Of a stretch of DNA of 16,436 nucleotides, positions 5,958-12,964 are shown one piece after another (position 1 is the first letter of the stretch; the number at the start of each line of letters is the position of its first letter). Source of the stretch: Helicobacteraceae bacterium (GTDB lineage: Bacteria > Campylobacterota > Campylobacteria > Campylobacterales > Helicobacteraceae); assembly GCA_029258405.1 (NCBI GenBank), contig JARHYY010000011.1, forward strand, positions 1 through 16,436. The letters run 5' to 3'. Under the pieces are notes generated by a model. It made no database searches. It saw nothing but the letters and a program-made list of their open reading frames with translations, and was not told the DNA's origin. The position numbers were made by a program, and so were the translations under genes.

Positions 5958-8792
5958 TTAAAGATTAAAAAAATTAATTTCATCTTTGCCGCTTCTTATG
6001 GCAAAAAAGGCGTGCTGTAAGTTTTCATTAGTTGTTCCAAAAATTCTTAATAATGCCTTGTCTAAGCATTCAATAATACTTAATGAATGATCATGCATAA
6101 TGCTTTTTATGTCTTCTGATAAATTCCTTATCGTGATATTTTCTACTATTAAAAGCGTATAATCAATTTCATTATATTCATAATTTTTCATTGATGGGAA
6201 TACGAGTTTTAAATTTTCATGCCACAAGCTTTCTTTTACTTGCTCTCTTGCTCTGGATACAGATTGCTCATCTTTTTGCTGTATCAATACATCAATCAAT
6301 CTTATAAATGCTCTATATACGCTTAAATAAGAATCTATATTTTTATAGTATTGAAAATTTGACATATAATTAAGGCTTTTCCATGCTTCTATGAATAAAT
6401 AAAAGTATTCATGCTCATTTTTTACTTTTAGTAATGCTTTAAAGCTATTCCAAATATCTTGAATATTCTTGTCTAAAAGTGTGGCATTCACAAAGTGCAA
6501 GAGTAGTAATTGTAAGTTATCTCTATCAAGGCTCTTAATGGCTGTGTTGTCATAATTGTTGATATAAAAACTCTCTTCAAAAATGAAGTTATATTTATAA
6601 TGCTTATTTTTATCTAAAAAGCTTTCATGAAAGCTCTTTATGTCTTCTTCTGTAATGCTTTCATGGGATAGAGAATCAATTTTTACCATAAAGGCTTGAT
6701 GCACATCGCTATTGTGAATAATTGCTTCTCCTGTTTGTAGCTCTGCAATGTCTAAAATTTGATTTGTATTTAAATTAATTGCATTTCCAATGAGATCTCT
6801 ATCTTGTTTATCCATTGTGCGTTGCAAAATTTTAATATTAGTATTTTTTATAACATCAGAATGCAGTTTAGATGCAATTTGATCTGCAATAATAATTCCT
6901 TGCCCATAGGATCTTATTTCAGCAAGTAAATTAATAAAAGTTTCTACAGCTTTGCCTCTAGCATTTGCTTCCTCTTTGCTTGTGTTTAAAGAAATGTTGG
7001 GCAAAAGCCTATGCGCTTCCTCAATAACGCAAATATGCTTTAGCACACCATGAGAATCCCCGAGCTTTTCTCTATATGAATAGAGCTTGTGTAAAATCAA
7101 GCCCATGAGAAATGCTTTTTCTTCATCATCTGCAATATGCGATAATTCAATAATTGTTGGTTTTTTAAATAAAATTTCAGATGGAAATGCGTGATGCGTG
7201 TTAAAGATTTTGCCTTTTACACCAAGTGTTAAATTTGCAATTCTAGTCCTTAGGGCTGCTTTTATGTTGCTATGCAATTCCCCAGCATACCCAGCTTCTT
7301 GAACAACACTCTCAATCTTAACCTTTAAATCGTGCATGGTTGGGAATAATAAAGATTTTCTATTATAATCTGCATAATCTGAATCTGTAAAAAATTTATT
7401 ATCTTCAGTATCAAAATTCCAGCCCCTATCTTCATATATCCTATGCAAAGCATCTTCTAAAATATAGGGCATGGGTCCATACATAGGGAATGCTGAAGAA
7501 AAAGTTACCTTGAGCATATCTAAATGTTGCGTTAAAGTTATTCCGCTATGCCTTCTGCTATGCTCAAATACAAAAGGATTGAGCTTAAAAATATCGCCTT
7601 TAGCACCCGGTCTAAAAATTTGCAATTCTTTCATTATGCTTTTGAGATGCTTGTATTCACTTTTTGCAGGCTCGATAACTAAAAATGGGATTTTCCCTTC
7701 GAGTTCTGTTTGGAGCTGTATAAGAATTTGCTTAATGGTGTTTGTTTTTCCACTGCCAGTAATCCCTGAAACAAATACATGGGCATTTAATGCTTGGGTA
7801 GATAATTTAAACCTTTGGTTAATAGGGAGCTTTTTGTTTAAAACATTGCCTATTTCAATATATTGCCCATTAATATTGGCTTGCGTAAGCCCAAAGCTTG
7901 AGCTCTTTGATACACTCACACCGTTAATATCATTATATGGCAGAGCACAGAGTATTGATAGCTCTTCTGTGTTTAATGCTGTTGAGAATCCAGAAAATGA
8001 ATCATGAATGGGGTTATGATAATCCTTTGCATAGAACATAGGAAAGCAAGAGAGCCCTTTTGTAAAGCTCTGTGTAAATCGTATTGATTCAAAATAGCTC
8101 TTATCACCACTATAAACACTTTTAATAGTGTGCTGTAATTGTGCAAGTGTAACTTCATCATTTGCTTGTATATATAGTGATACATTCCACATTCCATGAT
8201 TTAAGCCTTTTAAAAAACGCTCAATATATTTATCAAGCATTTTTTCACAAGATTCAGCAACTTTATTGACTTCTTCAATGCTTTCGCTATGGCTTTGTGT
8301 TTGTGTTGTTGCGATATTAATGCTTGTGCTTTGTGTTTGGCTCTTGCTGTTTGTTGTGCTATTTGTTCTTGTTGTGCTTGTTGAATTGGTTTTTGTTTCG
8401 CTATCAAGACTAAACAACTTAGAGGAGATCGGGCTTAAAAATTTAGAGAGCAATGTTTTATCTGTTATGCTTTGGCTCTTGCTCTGTGAGCTTCCTTCTG
8501 TCTTGCTCTGTGTTGTGCTGCTGCCAGTGGTGTTTGTTAGCCCTTGCGTATAAGCATCGCTCTTTTGGATACTTGTATTTCGCTTAACAAATGCATGAAC
8601 TAGCCCTCCTAGCTCTTGATATTTTGAAATAATTTCTTGAATGGTTTGTACATTATAACTTTCAGCAACAATTATAATTCTAAATATTTTATTTTGTAAA
8701 GGGAATAAGATTTTTTCAAGGCTTTGTTTGTATATTTTATTGGAATCTCTTTTGAGCGATGGTATCCCGAGCATAGCTCGAGAAAAGCTCAT
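5958..8792 (-). CDS. HerA/DUF87-type translocase ATPase, main part of a phase-variable gene
   Basis: A 944-codon ORF carrying the body of a HerA-like (helicase HerA central domain, DUF87) ATPase. Walker A is GITGSGKT (343-350); Walker B is HICVIEEAH (586-594). A conserved LSHIADDEEKAF segment precedes Walker B, and an SYGQGIIIADQ segment with a following Arg-rich QRTMDKQDRD motif suggests sensor/arginine-finger elements of hexameric HerA/FtsK motors. Residues about 85-170 are a Ser/Thr/Gln low-complexity linker. About 200 C-terminal residues after the motor are unassigned. The first ATG (8792) has no Shine-Dalgarno site, and the same frame is open upstream, without a stop, to the G10 tract at 8870-8879. 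So the real start is the ATG at 9178 and this ORF is the downstream part of a 1072-1073-residue protein, reached when the tract has 8 or 11 G. Heads the accessory operon. Confidence 0.85.
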   Translation of the reverse strand: MSFSRAMLGIPSLKRDSNKIYKQSLEKILFPLQNKIFRIIIVAESYNVQTIQEIISKYQELGGLVHAFVKRNTSIQKSDAYTQGLTNTTGSSTTQSKTEGSSQSKSQSITDKTLLSKFLSPISSKLFSLDSETKTNSTSTTRTNSTTNSKSQTQSTSINIATTQTQSHSESIEEVNKVAESCEKMLDKYIERFLKGLNHGMWNVSLYIQANDEVTLAQLQHTIKSVYSGDKSYFESIRFTQSFTKGLSCFPMFYAKDYHNPIHDSFSGFSTALNTEELSILCALPYNDINGVSVSKSSSFGLTQANINGQYIEIGNVLNKKLPINQRFKLSTQALNAHVFVSGITGSGKTNTIKQILIQLQTELEGKIPFLVIEPAKSEYKHLKSIMKELQIFRPGAKGDIFKLNPFVFEHSRRHSGITLTQHLDMLKVTFSSAFPMYGPMPYILEDALHRIYEDRGWNFDTEDNKFFTDSDYADYNRKSLLFPTMHDLKVKIESVVQEAGYAGELHSNIKAALRTRIANLTLGVKGKIFNTHHAFPSEILFKKPTIIELSHIADDEEKAFLMGLILHKLYSYREKLGDSHGVLKHICVIEEAHRLLPNISLNTSKEEANARGKAVETFINLLAEIRSYGQGIIIADQIASKLHSDVIKNTNIKILQRTMDKQDRDLIGNAINLNTNQILDIAELQTGEAIIHNSDVHQAFMVKIDSLSHESITEEDIKSFHESFLDKNKHYKYNFIFEESFYINNYDNTAIKSLDRDNLQLLLLHFVNATLLDKNIQDIWNSFKALLKVKNEHEYFYLFIEAWKSLNYMSNFQYYKNIDSYLSVYRAFIRLIDVLIQQKDEQSVSRAREQVKESLWHENLKLVFPSMKNYEYNEIDYTLLIVENITIRNLSEDIKSIMHDHSLSIIECLDKALLRIFGTTNENLQHAFFAIRSGKDEINFFNL

Positions 8793-8860
8793 AGATTTAA
8801 ATTTATTTTCAGAAGTTTTTTCGCATTGAGAACCAGAATAAATTCCATTAAAGGTTTGCT

Positions 8861-9178
8861 TTAAAAAGTCCCCCCCCCCGAGGTGCCGAGGTATAGAGCA
8901 ATCCCATCTTTATTGCTATCAACCATATAGATTATTTTTCCGCTTTTTGAAGCAATGGCACTTAGGAGCTGCTCAAAATCTACAAGATTAGTATCATTGC
9001 TCTCTCTTGCTCTATCATAGGCAATATGTGAGATTTTAACAAATTCTATTGCATCGCTTTTTTCTTCTTCCATATGGGCAATATCAAATTGCTCATATTC
9101 TCTTCTCTCTAAAAAGGATTGAATATGCATATCTAACTTAGTAATATTTGGGCTACTCATTGTTGTTATTTCTTTCAT
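8861..9178 (-). CDS. N-terminal part of the HerA-like ATPase, cut short at the G tract (OFF form)
   Basis: A 105-codon ORF beginning at the operon's promoter-proximal ATG. Its last sensible segment, IALYLGTSGGG, runs into the poly-G tract and then ends as T-F-stop. The other frame continues after the tract as DFLKQTFNGIYSGSQ and on into the ATPase ORF. 'LYLG...L...F.G.YSGS' reads as one continuous N-terminal domain, as found ahead of the motor in large HerA-like ATPases. I therefore read this as the 5' end of the ATPase gene rather than a separate protein. Start choice is soft: ATG 9178 has only a weak GGA upstream, and Met7 (TMSSPNI) is possible. As it stands the product is a short, probably non-functional fragment. 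Confidence 0.75.
   Translation of the reverse strand: MKEITTMSSPNITKLDMHIQSFLERREYEQFDIAHMEEEKSDAIEFVKISHIAYDRARESNDTNLVDFEQLLSAIASKSGKIIYMVDSNKDGIALYLGTSGGGTF
8870..8879 (-). repeat. Poly-G(10) tract, probable phase-variation switch
   Basis: Ten consecutive G on the coding strand inside the first gene of the operon. With ten, the frame is TCG GGG GGG GGG ACT TTT TAA and translation stops at once. With eleven or eight, it reads into the 944-codon ATPase frame with no stop. Homopolymeric G tracts of about this length are the standard slipped-strand contingency switch in Helicobacter and Campylobacter. A miscounted base in assembly would give the same picture, but would still leave a hypermutable tract in the gene. 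Confidence 0.85.
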
Positions 9179-9213
9179 TGTAAATATCCATAATACTTAG
9201 ATAATTCAAGGAC

Positions 9214-9219
9214 ATTATA
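9214..9219 (-). promoter_or_regulatory. Probable -10 box of the ATPase-nuclease-dynamin operon
   Basis: A perfect TATAAT on the minus strand, preceded by a T-run and AT-rich DNA, without a clear -35, as usual for sigma-70 promoters in this group. It would start transcription about 28 bases before ATG 9178. No other comparable promoter was seen inside the tightly packed operon. Confidence 0.55.
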
Positions 9220-9327
9220 AAAAATAATTCCTTAAATTTTAATGATTTTTAAACTTGAGCTCTTTATTATTTTTAAAATTTTTTAGGTTATCTAGAACTA
9301 AATAACAATATTTTATGAAGTGGCTTT

Positions 9328-9354
9328 ATGCCCCCTGTTTAAAACAAGGGGCAT
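9328..9354 (-). terminator. Hairpin downstream of the porin gene
   Basis: An inverted repeat ATGCCCC (9328-9334) / GGGGCAT (9348-9354), with further partial pairing TGTT/AACA inside. It lies about 80 bases past the porin stop and before the operon promoter. There is no strong T-run after it on the minus strand, so it is a likely but imperfect terminator separating porin from operon. Confidence 0.5.
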
Positions 9355-9435
9355 CTTTACAGGGTTTTACAAAGATAGTTTAAATAATCTGATTCTTTAT
9401 CAAGTAAAATACAATGGCTTTACCTAAGAAATGTA

Positions 9436-10620
9436 TTAAAAATTATAAGCAAAAAGCATTTTGAGCATGTTATAGCTTTCAGATTTAACACTGTTACCTA
9501 CACGAACATAAACTAAGCCAGCTTCAAGATTTTTAAACAGTTCGGCATTAAAGACAATGTCTAGCTCACTTTCTGTTTGAGAATCTCTCAAAAAAGCTAC
9601 TAGGCTATCATATTTTGTATGAGCAAAATAAGCAGCAAAATGTGCTTTATTGTATTCATATTCAGCAAAACCATAAAAGGTATTAGCATTTATATCAAAA
9701 ATGTGATTACCCTCTTCCATGATAATATGATCACCAAAGCTTTGTATCGCACCAGAGCCACCATCTTTGCTCGTTTTATAAAGCCCTGCACCTAAGTTGA
9801 TATGTTGATACAAAGATATTTTTTCTTCTATATTCATAAAATAGCCATCTTCTCCAATGGCTGAATCAAGAACACCTAAAGCGTAGTGCAAAGTAGTAGA
9901 TGAGGCTAAAGTTTTATTTCTAATATCAAAGACAGCTTTTATTCCAGGTATTTGCATGAATGATTTTGCATAATAATAGTAAGGATTAATAGTAATCATT
10001 CCATTTATTTTATAAGATATGTCTAATCCATATACACCATCTTTGCCATTCATTTCTCCAAACTTTCTGCTTACTTCATCGACATCTATAGTTGCTTGCC
10101 TATTAGCATACAAGGCTGTAAATGTTAATGAATTCATAGGTGTAGCTTGTAGTACAGCACCTTGAATATAATCTGTTACCCATTCTAAATCTACATCTTG
10201 CCTACCTATTTTTATGAAACCTCTGCCGGGGTGCTTTGCTTGTGCATAGAGCTGATGAACAATATTGCGTCTTTTAATATTCCCTTCACCATTGCCATAT
10301 GCTCCATCATAATCGCCTTCTACATTCTCCCAAGCTGAAGTATTTGCCCATGCACCCATACCAACATTTATAAAAGAAAGGGGCACACTTTCATAGAGTA
10401 TAGAGGCTGATGGGGTAAGAAGACCGCTGCTGTTTTTACTCTCTCCTTTCGTGTTTGTTACCTTACTTCCTCCTTGTAATGTTTTATAATGTCCATATAA
10501 AGCTATATGCCCTGTGGTATTTCCTTTGGTAAGTGCTTCTTCTAAGTTTGTTGCTATGTCTTGTGCGAGTAGTTTAGCAGCACATGTTGCAAATATTCCA
10601 TAATAGAATATTTTTTTCAT
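9436..10620 (-). CDS. Opr-family outer-membrane porin
   Basis: A 394-residue outer-membrane beta-barrel protein of the epsilonproteobacterial Opr/OprD-like porin group. It starts with a Lys-Lys signal peptide (MKKIFYYGIFATCAAKLLA, likely cleavage near residue 19, before QDI). It then shows alternating aromatic strands rich in Tyr, Gly and Asn, such as NPYYYYAKSF and FYGFAEYEY, a GRQDVDLEW segment typical of the family, and a terminal Phe (LFAYNF) that fits recognition by the BAM machinery. AAGGAG lies nine bases upstream of the ATG. It follows the Cys-rich membrane peptide gene by 58 bases on the same strand and may be partly cotranscribed. Substrate specificity cannot be told from sequence. 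Confidence 0.85.
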   Translation of the reverse strand: MKKIFYYGIFATCAAKLLAQDIATNLEEALTKGNTTGHIALYGHYKTLQGGSKVTNTKGESKNSSGLLTPSASILYESVPLSFINVGMGAWANTSAWENVEGDYDGAYGNGEGNIKRRNIVHQLYAQAKHPGRGFIKIGRQDVDLEWVTDYIQGAVLQATPMNSLTFTALYANRQATIDVDEVSRKFGEMNGKDGVYGLDISYKINGMITINPYYYYAKSFMQIPGIKAVFDIRNKTLASSTTLHYALGVLDSAIGEDGYFMNIEEKISLYQHINLGAGLYKTSKDGGSGAIQSFGDHIIMEEGNHIFDINANTFYGFAEYEYNKAHFAAYFAHTKYDSLVAFLRDSQTESELDIVFNAELFKNLEAGLVYVRVGNSVKSESYNMLKMLFAYNF

Positions 10621-10663
10621 TAATTTGTTCTCCTTTAGTGATAATACGCAAACCTTAAGTAGT

Positions 10664-10669
10664 GTTATA
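10664..10669 (-). promoter_or_regulatory. Possible porin -10 box
   Basis: TATAAC on the minus strand about 44 bases upstream of the porin ATG, in the gap after the Cys-rich peptide gene. It would give the porin its own transcript. A TATTAT nearer the gene is an alternative, so this is a weak call. Confidence 0.3.
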
Positions 10670-10678
10670 GTATTGAGC

Positions 10679-10828
10679 CTAATTGCTATCCTTTTTTGCT
10701 ATGCTTTTTTTGTTGCAAGAAGGAGAACCACAACCACAATCTTGTTTTTTGAATTTTCTGTAAAATACTATACCCACAAAAATGGCAGCTGCACCTAAAA
10801 CAATAACTTCTAGTATAATATCATTCAT
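10679..10828 (-). CDS. FeoB-associated-type Cys-rich small membrane protein
   Basis: A 49-residue protein: MNDIILE, one hydrophobic helix (about residues 5-22), a basic stretch YRKFKK, then the cysteine cluster DCGCGSPSC (Cys31, Cys33, Cys38) and a lysine-rich tail. This is the layout of the short Cys-rich membrane proteins often found beside feoB, thought to assist ferrous iron or metal handling, but no feoB is present in the window. AAGGGAG lies five bases before the ATG, and a TATTAT -10 candidate (10854-10859) is placed to give a leader of about 20 bases, so expression looks real. It precedes the porin gene on the same strand. Confidence 0.75.
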   Translation of the reverse strand: MNDIILEVIVLGAAAIFVGIVFYRKFKKQDCGCGSPSCNKKSIAKKDSN

Positions 10829-10853
10829 AAATACTCCCTTGTCTTTTATTGAG

Positions 10854-10859
10854 ATAATA
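10854..10859 (-). promoter_or_regulatory. Probable -10 box of the Cys-rich peptide gene
   Basis: TATTAT on the minus strand, giving a predicted start about 19 bases before ATG 10828 and leaving the AAGGGAG ribosome site within the leader. Several AT-rich palindromic stretches surround it. Control by Fur would be reasonable for an iron-related gene, but no convincing Fur box could be defined by eye. Confidence 0.4.
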
Positions 10860-11171
10860 TTTTATTGAGCAAGCATTAACACTAAAGCCTAAATGAATAA
10901 TTGAGCTTATAGAAACGGCTAAACTTCTTGCTTTAAAGAATAGAGCTAATTCTAAAGTTTTCTATAATTTTAATTCACGCTCTCATATTAATGCTTAATA
11001 TTATTTATATCTCTATAAGATCATAGTTATTATAGTCAATTGAACTAAATTAATGATTAATTTTAGCATATTTACAATCATTTTTAATTGGCATAGACAT
11101 TTTTTGCTAAAACTCCACAGGTAGAAATTATTTAAAATCCTATATTTTAATTTGGCTCAAGAAGCTAGGTA
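10860..11171. other. Gene-free AT-rich gap
   Basis: About 310 bases between the Cys-rich peptide promoter and the end of the CDF transporter gene, with no ORF of credible length or start on either strand. No strong hairpin with a T-run follows the transporter gene; only a weak GGCT/AGCC pair lies beside its stop. A small RNA cannot be excluded, but nothing in the sequence demands one. Confidence 0.6.
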
Positions 11172-12317
11172 TTATAGCCATTTAGGATTAGCAGTAAAGC
11201 TTACAGAAAGCCAAATTTTATAACTTGGAATTTCCAATGCCTTTTCAATGTGTTCTCGTATGAAATCAAATTCTTGCATAGTGGTTGGCTTAAAGTTTTG
11301 TTCTGTGAGAATATTGACTTCTATCATATAAAAACGACCAGATTTTGCTACATGAGTATCATAATCACTAAAACCAAATTCTTTACTCAAATTTTCCATA
11401 ATATCTGTTATTTTAGTATCAATATCACTTGGTGCAACCATAATCAAGTCTTTAAAGTTTGCAATAGCGATGCGTATTGGCGATATACATAACATTAAAG
11501 ACAATATGGCTAAAAGCGTAGGATCTACATAAAGTCCAAAAGTTTCATTAGAGTTTGGCAAGAAATAAATGATGCCAAAGGCTATTAGAGCCCCTAAATA
11601 TAAGACACAATCTATTTTCCATTCTGTGTTATCTACTTGTATTAAATCTGATTCAAGAAGCTTTGTATAAAAAAGTGTATAGATAAATAAAAAAGCACAA
11701 AATATAAATGCACAAAGGCTATACACTACAGCCCCGCCAAGCTCTACGCTATAACCACCATTAATAATGCTTTGCAAAGCGTTTATAAAGGCATAGATGC
11801 ACACAAACACCAACACAAGGGATTTAAAAAGATTAACCATAGGTTCAAATCGCACATAGCCATATTGAAAAATATCATCATCTTCTTTATAGATATAACG
11901 CGAAGTAATCACGCTCAATGCCCCAAGCCCAACGCTAATAAGTGCTACAAAACCATCAAAAATCACCGCCATAGATTTAACAAAAATCCCAAAGCCAATG
12001 CCAAAAACAGCTAATATCAAGGCACTAAACATTGAAACTTTTAGTACAAATTGCTCTTTTTTACTTGCCTTTTTAAAATCAATCGCAAAAGCATTTTTAA
12101 GGGCTAAGAATCGCTCTTTATTATCTTTATGTGAATTGTATTTTGTGTCTGTGGGGTTTGATGTTATATGTGTGGTGTTTTCATTTGTTTTGGATGCTTG
12201 TTTAAGATCTTTGTGGTGCTCTGTAGGATTTTGCATTTTCTTACGAACGCTTGTGCCATAGGATAAACGCGAAATATTGCTATGGTTTTCTTGTAGAGTT
12301 TGTGGAGTAGAATCCAT
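11172..12317 (-). CDS. CDF-type (cation diffusion facilitator) efflux transporter
   Basis: A 381-residue membrane protein of the cation diffusion facilitator fold. About 85 polar N-terminal residues (rich in Asn, Thr, Lys, His) precede the first membrane helix near residue 92. SMAVIFDGFVALISVG is the TM2 signature, QYGYVRFEPM the loop before TM3, and VDNTEWKIDCVLY the TM5 signature; a cytosolic domain of about 90 residues follows (ending NPKWL). Compared with YiiP-like proteins the metal site is altered: TM2 has D121 but Ala at the second Asp position (125), and TM5 has E232 and D236 where His and Asp are usual. Substrate is therefore uncertain. Start: GGGAGG lies immediately before ATG 12317; an earlier ATG at 12329 would contain that site inside the gene and lie only about nine bases from the predicted transcript start. 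Confidence 0.85.
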   Translation of the reverse strand: MDSTPQTLQENHSNISRLSYGTSVRKKMQNPTEHHKDLKQASKTNENTTHITSNPTDTKYNSHKDNKERFLALKNAFAIDFKKASKKEQFVLKVSMFSALILAVFGIGFGIFVKSMAVIFDGFVALISVGLGALSVITSRYIYKEDDDIFQYGYVRFEPMVNLFKSLVLVFVCIYAFINALQSIINGGYSVELGGAVVYSLCAFIFCAFLFIYTLFYTKLLESDLIQVDNTEWKIDCVLYLGALIAFGIIYFLPNSNETFGLYVDPTLLAILSLMLCISPIRIAIANFKDLIMVAPSDIDTKITDIMENLSKEFGFSDYDTHVAKSGRFYMIEVNILTEQNFKPTTMQEFDFIREHIEKALEIPSYKIWLSVSFTANPKWL

Positions 12318-12344
12318 AATGCCTCCCATTCAAGTATTTATTTT

Positions 12345-12350
12345 ATTATA
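12345..12350 (-). promoter_or_regulatory. Probable -10 box of the CDF transporter gene
   Basis: TATAAT on the minus strand in an AT-rich context. The predicted transcript start falls about 20 bases before ATG 12317, which supports that start over the upstream ATG at 12329. It lies between the rnhB stop and the transporter, indicating a separate transcript. Confidence 0.5.
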
Positions 12351-12427
12351 GCTAAAATTTTATGAATAAGCAGAATCTATCTATTTGCAAGCAAAAACAT
12401 AAACCTTAAAAATTCACTCAATAATAT

Positions 12428-12964
12428 CTATGTTAAAGATTTAATATGAAAACTTTTGCGATGGATAGGGAGTAGTCCATATTGCTTAATGGCTTCTATA
12501 TGTTGTTTTGTGCCATATCCACAATGTTTTTCAAAGCCATAGTGTGGGTATTGCATGCTGTATTGTTGCATTTCTGTATCTTTTGCACATTTCGCAAGAA
12601 TGCTTGCAGCCTTAATTTCTGCAATTTGCTGATCTCCTTTAATGATGGCTTGGTATTGCGATGCTCCATAGAGATTATTGCCATCAAATAAATATTTGTC
12701 TGCCTTAAGGTGGGCATGTATTGTGTTTAAGCCATTGTGTAGGCAATGGCTTAAACCATATTTATCGATATCATGGTGAGCAAAATGGACGATAAAAAAT
12801 ATATGTGATTCTTTGATGATTTTTTCAAGTAAAAATCGTTTCTTTTGTGAGAGCTGTTTGGAATCTTTGAGCCCTTGAATTTCGCCCTTAAGTATTACTC
12901 CAGCCATATAAAGCCCACCAGCTATTGAGCCTCTCCCTGCTTCATCAACTCCACATATTACCAT
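12428..12964 (-). CDS. rnhB: Ribonuclease HII
   Basis: A 178-residue RNase HII, which nicks RNA in RNA-DNA hybrids and removes single ribonucleotides misincorporated in DNA. The four catalytic acids are visible: D7 and E8 in VDEAGRG, D94 in LFDGNN, D129 in AKCAKDTEM. KDSKQLS (33-39), GYGTKQH (149-155) and the C-terminal HRKSF are also typical. Slightly shorter than most homologues (about 190-210) but complete. AGGAG lies seven bases before the ATG, which overlaps the end of the ATPase gene. Third gene of the lolC-like/ATPase/rnhB operon; I recall a similar ATP-binding protein near rnhB in H. pylori, so the order looks conserved. Confidence 0.95.
   Translation of the reverse strand: MVICGVDEAGRGSIAGGLYMAGVILKGEIQGLKDSKQLSQKKRFLLEKIIKESHIFFIVHFAHHDIDKYGLSHCLHNGLNTIHAHLKADKYLFDGNNLYGASQYQAIIKGDQQIAEIKAASILAKCAKDTEMQQYSMQYPHYGFEKHCGYGTKQHIEAIKQYGLLPIHRKSFHIKSLT

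Noticed and set aside
5945..5983. The longer nuclease start at 5983
   Set aside because: It would begin inside the ATPase coding region with no ribosome site, while ATG 5944 has GGAGGA at proper spacing.
7471..8007. A 178-codon plus-strand ORF opposite the HerA-like ATPase
   Set aside because: It is antisense to the conserved motor domain, including Walker A, has no ribosome site and shows no protein-like domain pattern; it is a shadow of the real gene.
8210..8553. Ala/Gln/Lys-rich minus-strand ORF and Leu/Val-rich plus-strand ORF that could be taken as a membrane peptide
   Set aside because: Both are alternative frames of the Ser/Thr/Gln-coding low-complexity stretch in the ATPase gene; the composition is a by-product of the repetitive codons.
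8870..8879. Treating the G10 frameshift purely as a sequencing or assembly error
   Set aside because: An error cannot be excluded, but the tract is genuinely long, lies at a protein-joining position, and this kind of tract is a known contingency locus in the group; either way the gene is one reading unit.
10929..11110. A Fur box or other operator in the AT-rich gap upstream of the Cys-rich peptide
   Set aside because: Several TAAT/ATTA-type runs are present, but none forms a convincing palindrome beyond what such AT-rich DNA gives by chance.
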